64,000 nt of DNA from assembly GCF_000011005.1 (NCBI RefSeq), contig NC_013665.1, positions 124,001 through 188,000 of the forward strand, written 5' to 3'. Positions within the stretch are counted from its first letter, which is position 1. Each line of letters opens with the position of its first letter. Shown here one piece after another: positions 61,009-64,000 of the stretch. Made by a program: the position numbers and the translations under genes. The notes beneath the pieces are model-generated. The model saw only the letters and a list, made by a program, of their open reading frames with translations. It was not told the DNA's origin and made no database searches. This DNA is from Methanocella paludicola SANAE (GTDB lineage Archaea; Halobacteriota; Methanocellia; Methanocellales; Methanocellaceae).

Positions 61009-61609
61009 CATTCCCGGGCCCTCCCGGTTCGTCAGGTACCTGGGCGAGCTACGCGCGTTCATCGCCATCATAGTGGCCCTGTTCTGCCTGTCGGCCGCCC
61101 TTGGGTACGTCATCCCCGGCATGTACCCGGAGCTCGTGGACGCGCTCCTCTCGGGCCTGCAGGATAAGGCGGACCAGCTTACGGGGCAGCAGCCGCTGCT
61201 CATGATGCTCGGCATCTTCTGGAACAACGCCCTCGCCTCGCTGCTCGCCCTCATCTTCGGCCTTGTCGCCGGCCTGTTCCCCCTGTTCTTCGTGATGGCC
61301 AACGGGCTGGCCATAGGCATCGTGCTCGAGATGGTCGTGGCGAAGATGGGTGCCGTCGGCGGGATACTGTTGTTCCTGGCGGGCATACTCCCCCACGGCG
61401 TCCTCGAGCTTCCCGCGGTGCTCATCTCCGCCGCCATCGGCCTGAAGCTGGGCTACCTGGCGCTGCTCTCCCTGATAAAGAGGCAGGACGTGGTCACCGG
61501 GGAGCTCATGGCCGGGCTCATGGTCTTCGTGTTCTGGATCGTGCCCATGCTGTTCGTCGCCGCCTTCATCGAGACGTTCATCACGAGCGCGCTCCTCGGC
61601 TCCGTTTAG
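61001..61609 (+). CDS. SpoIIM-family (DUF95) membrane protein, copy 1
   Basis: A 202-residue protein with four to five hydrophobic segments. The pattern FWNNALASLLALIFGLVAGLFPLFFVMANGL and FLAGILPHGVLELPAVLISAAIGLKLG (in parts, with the P-H-G-V-x-E-L-P signature) is that of stage II sporulation M/DUF95 proteins, common in archaea with no spores. It is translationally coupled to the DUF63 gene and followed by a second, related copy. Confidence 0.85.
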   Translation: MVNIPGPSRFVRYLGELRAFIAIIVALFCLSAALGYVIPGMYPELVDALLSGLQDKADQLTGQQPLLMMLGIFWNNALASLLALIFGLVAGLFPLFFVMANGLAIGIVLEMVVAKMGAVGGILLFLAGILPHGVLELPAVLISAAIGLKLGYLALLSLIKRQDVVTGELMAGLMVFVFWIVPMLFVAAFIETFITSALLGSV

Positions 61610-61683
61610 CCCCCGCATTTAAAAAGAAGATAATATATAATAGTGTAAACTATAAATTATCTTACGCCTTACGGCGAGGAGCG

Positions 61684-62301
61684 ATGCCACTGAACCTGAG
61701 GATACCGGGCCCGAAAGCCTTTTTAAGATACGTCTGGGACTTGAGGCTTTACATACTGGCCGCCATTGCGGTATTCACCGTATTCTATATCCTGGGCTAC
61801 GCGGCCGCGGTGAGCATACCCGAGGTGAGAGATACCATCATGTCCAGCGTCTCGGAGGAGGTGTCGCCGCTCAAGGAACTTTCGCCGTTAAGCCTCATGC
61901 TCGGCATATTCGTCAATAACGCCGTAAAATGCCTGCTGGTCATCGTGCTCGGCATGGCCTTCGGGATCGTGCCCGCGTTCTTCATGATGGCCAACGGCCT
62001 CATCCTGGGGATCGTCATCGGAGTGACCATGTCCCGGACGAGCCTCCTGTACGTCCTGGCGGGCACGCTGCCCCACGGGGTCATCGAGCTGCCCATGGTG
62101 TTCATCTCGGCCGCCATCGGCCTGAAGCTGGGAGTGCTGGCGCTGAAGGCGCTTTTCGGCAAGAAGGAGGGCCTCCTCGATAAAGTTAAGGAAGCCCTTT
62201 TAATTTACTTCATCTGGATCTTTCCATTATTGTTTTTAGCGGCCTTCCTCGAGACATTCGTGACCAGCACTGTCCTGTACCTGCTCTTCGGGTCCGGGTA
62301 A
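61684..62301 (+). CDS. SpoIIM-family (DUF95) membrane protein, copy 2
   Basis: A 205-residue paralogue of the preceding gene, with the same order and signature (FVNNAVKCLLVIVLGMAFGI; FFMMANGLILGIVIG; GTLPHGVIELPMVFISAAIG). It starts at ATG 61684 with GAGGAG just before it and its own TATA-like sequence (TAATATATAA at 61631), so may be separately expressed. A duplication of the SpoIIM gene is likely. Confidence 0.85.
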   Translation: MPLNLRIPGPKAFLRYVWDLRLYILAAIAVFTVFYILGYAAAVSIPEVRDTIMSSVSEEVSPLKELSPLSLMLGIFVNNAVKCLLVIVLGMAFGIVPAFFMMANGLILGIVIGVTMSRTSLLYVLAGTLPHGVIELPMVFISAAIGLKLGVLALKALFGKKEGLLDKVKEALLIYFIWIFPLLFLAAFLETFVTSTVLYLLFGSG

Positions 62302-62416
62302 CGGAGAACAATGCCTTTTTTGCCGGGCCGCGGGCCCTACAGACAAGTATAATTATTAGGAGATGCATGGTAATCCAGAGTCTAAAAAGCCTCAACGTCA
62401 TTGTAAAGGTAACAAT

Positions 62417-63319
62417 ATGACACAGATCGTCGACGAGATCAAGAAGCTTAAGGAAGCGCGCAGGGCCGTCATCTTAGCCCACAACTACCAGCGCGGCGAA
62501 GTCCAGGACATCGCCGACTACGTGGGCGATTCGTTCGGGCTGAGCCAGAAGGCCGTCGAGGCCGACGCCGAAGTGATCGTCTTTTGCGGCGTGGACTTCA
62601 TGGCAGAGTCCGCGGCCATCCTGAACCCGGGAAGGGCCGTGCTGAACCCGGCCCCGGAGGCCGGCTGCCCCATGGCCCGGATGATCACCGCGGCCGACGT
62701 GAGGAAGCTCAAGGAGCAGCACCCCGGCGCCGAGGTGGTCTGCTACGTCAATTCGAGCGCCGAGGTAAAGGCCGAGAGCGACGTGTGCTGCACGTCCTCC
62801 AACGCGATCAAGGTGGTCAACTCCTTGAAAGGCGCCGAGGCCGTCTTCGTGCCCGACATGAACCTCGCAGCTTACGCTCAAAAGTTCACCAGTAAAAAAA
62901 TAATCCCCTGGCACGGCTACTGCCCGACCCACCACCTCATCACGGCGGGCGACGTGCTCGTGGCCAAAATGGAGCACCCCGGCGCACAGGTGCTCGTCCA
63001 CCCGGAGTGCCGGCCCGAGGTCGTCGACCTCGCCGACGGGGTCTTCTCCACCGACGGCATGATCAAGTACGCCCGAGAGGCTACCGCCGACCTCATCATC
63101 GGCACCGAGTCGGGCCTCATCCACCGCCTGAAAAAGGAGAACCCGCGCATACGGTATTACCCGCTGTCCACGTACGCGGTATGCCCCAACATGAAGATGA
63201 CGTCCCTCGTATCCGTGAGGGACAGCCTGAGGGACATGAAGACGCAGATACGGGTACCGGAAAATATTCGTATACGTGCAAAAAAAGCACTGGATAGAAT
63301 GCTGGAAGTGGGCAGGTAA
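62417..63319 (+). CDS. nadA: Quinolinate synthase A
   Basis: Makes quinolinate from iminoaspartate and dihydroxyacetone phosphate for NAD synthesis. The 300-residue protein has RRAVILAHNYQRGEVQDIADYVGDS, VFCGVDFMAESAAIL, CYVNSSAEVKAESDVCCTSSNA and a late CPNMKMT, giving the three cysteines of a [4Fe-4S] cluster. ATG at 62417 is used because family starts lie here. The start of hypD follows after one base. Confidence 0.96.
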   Translation: MTQIVDEIKKLKEARRAVILAHNYQRGEVQDIADYVGDSFGLSQKAVEADAEVIVFCGVDFMAESAAILNPGRAVLNPAPEAGCPMARMITAADVRKLKEQHPGAEVVCYVNSSAEVKAESDVCCTSSNAIKVVNSLKGAEAVFVPDMNLAAYAQKFTSKKIIPWHGYCPTHHLITAGDVLVAKMEHPGAQVLVHPECRPEVVDLADGVFSTDGMIKYAREATADLIIGTESGLIHRLKKENPRIRYYPLSTYAVCPNMKMTSLVSVRDSLRDMKTQIRVPENIRIRAKKALDRMLEVGR

Positions 63320-63320
63320 C

Positions 63321-64000
63321 ATGCAAGAGGAACAGATCGCGAAGGGGCTCGCCAAGAAGATAGAGAAGCTGGCGGCGGGCCGTGAGATTAAGATCATGCA
63401 CGTGTGCGGGACGCACGAGTACACGATAACGAAGAGCGGCATCCGGTCGCTCCTCCCGAAGAACGTGAAGGTGGTCATGGGCCCGGGCTGCCCGGTGTGC
63501 GTCACCCCCCAGGCCGAGATCGACGCCATTGTGGAACTGGCGGAGCAGGGCAAGGTCATCTGCACCTACGGCGACCTCCTTAGAGTGCCCGGCTCAAGGA
63601 CGTCGCTGTACGACTCGGTGGGCGAGATCCACATCGTCCAGAGCATCAGCCAGGCCGTCGACTTCGCCCGGGAGCACCCGGACAAGGAGGTCGTGTTCAT
63701 GGCAGTGGGCTTCGAGACCACCGCCCCCACGACGGCTGCCGTCATGCTCGCCAATCCCCCGGATAACTTTTCCATCCTCGTCTCTCACCGCCTGGTGCCG
63801 CCGGCCATGAAGTGGCTCATGCAGCAGGGCGAGGCCAACCTTTCCGGCTTTTTATTGCCGGGCCACGTCTGCGCCATCAGCGGCATCGAGGAGTACGAGC
63901 AATTCCCCGTACCGCAGGTCATCGCGGGCTTCGAGCCCCTGCAGGTCATGTATGGCCTGTACAAGCTGGTCAGGCAGATCGTAGAAAACCGGGCCGAGGT
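63321..64000 (+). CDS. hypD: Hydrogenase maturation protein HypD (5' part)
   Basis: HypD helps build the Fe(CN)2CO group of NiFe hydrogenases. The visible 226 residues include MHVCGTHEYTI (the cysteine that binds cyanide), GPGCPVCVTPQAEI and LPGHVCAISGIEEYEQF, and AVGFETTAPTTAAV. The gene runs off the window end, still in frame. It begins one base after the nadA stop, suggesting co-transcription by position rather than function. Confidence 0.95.
   Translation, partial: MQEEQIAKGLAKKIEKLAAGREIKIMHVCGTHEYTITKSGIRSLLPKNVKVVMGPGCPVCVTPQAEIDAIVELAEQGKVICTYGDLLRVPGSRTSLYDSVGEIHIVQSISQAVDFAREHPDKEVVFMAVGFETTAPTTAAVMLANPPDNFSILVSHRLVPPAMKWLMQQGEANLSGFLLPGHVCAISGIEEYEQFPVPQVIAGFEPLQVMYGLYKLVRQIVENRAE

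Overview
The window reads as a piece of chromosome from a GC-rich euryarchaeal methanogen, most likely of the Methanocella/Methanosarcina side of the tree (inference; no rRNA or mcr genes are present to place it). Archaeal markers seen directly are TATA-binding protein, Hef helicase-nuclease, sn-glycerol-1-phosphate dehydrogenase, a GHMP-type shikimate kinase, archaeal SecDF and TATA-box promoters. The methanogen signal is the three-gene sulfide-assimilation operon (aspartate-semialdehyde sulfurtransferase, NIL-ferredoxin, UPF0280 protein), with two-subunit pyruvate carboxylase, LarB and HypD fitting an anaerobic autotroph. There is no transposase, integrase, phage gene, CRISPR array or rRNA; coding density is high and nearly every gene is intact.

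Layout. 1-9 kb: end of an Lhr helicase, tbp, MarC, the sulfur operon, a family 2 glycosyltransferase, an anchored protein and a DUF460 protein. 9-17.5 kb: LarB, isoprenyl diphosphate synthase, a MinD-type ATPase with an extra N-terminal domain, a DUF72 protein, TatC, two tandem GT4 glycosyltransferases and a GNAT. 17.5-24.9 kb: Hef, a long palindromic element, a polyprenol-kinase-like protein with glyS, a small regulator, a thioredoxin-like protein and a beta-CASP-like hydrolase. 25-35 kb: a PGF-CTERM surface protein, a membrane-anchored winged-helix regulator, a second palindrome, an RCK-DHH phosphoesterase, tRNA-Lys(CTT), UspA, a cysteine-cluster protein, an unexplained zinc-ribbon/repeat-protein cluster and secF-secD.

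35-50 kb: a DUF7123-type small regulator, a DUF362/polyprenol-kinase/nucleotide-kinase operon, the aromatic amino-acid genes (aroE-tyrA converging on aroK-aroQ with a third palindrome between), galT with a glycogen-synthase-like enzyme, DJ-1 and sugar-isomerase genes, a lipoprotein, a degenerate KaiC-like ATPase, a TPR protein and an MBL hydrolase. 50-64 kb: a flavodoxin-ferredoxin, a NosD/PKD surface protein, pycB and a pycA fused to biotin protein ligase, a DUF5788-like protein, a 45-residue lysine-rich protein and a PrsW-type protease, cyclophilin, egsA, a DUF63-SpoIIM-SpoIIM membrane group, nadA and the start of hypD.

The pathways visible are shikimate-to-tyrosine/phenylalanine synthesis, homocysteine formation from sulfide, anaplerotic CO2 fixation with built-in biotinylation, archaeal lipid synthesis (G1P dehydrogenase, prenyl synthase, polyprenol kinases), protein export (SecDF, TatC, surface-anchor substrates) and replication-fork repair (Hef, Lhr). 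The most unusual features are three long imperfect palindromes built from the same short words (about 330, 180 and 310 bp), the PycA-ligase fusion, the RCK-DHH fusion and the zinc-ribbon/repeat-protein cluster.
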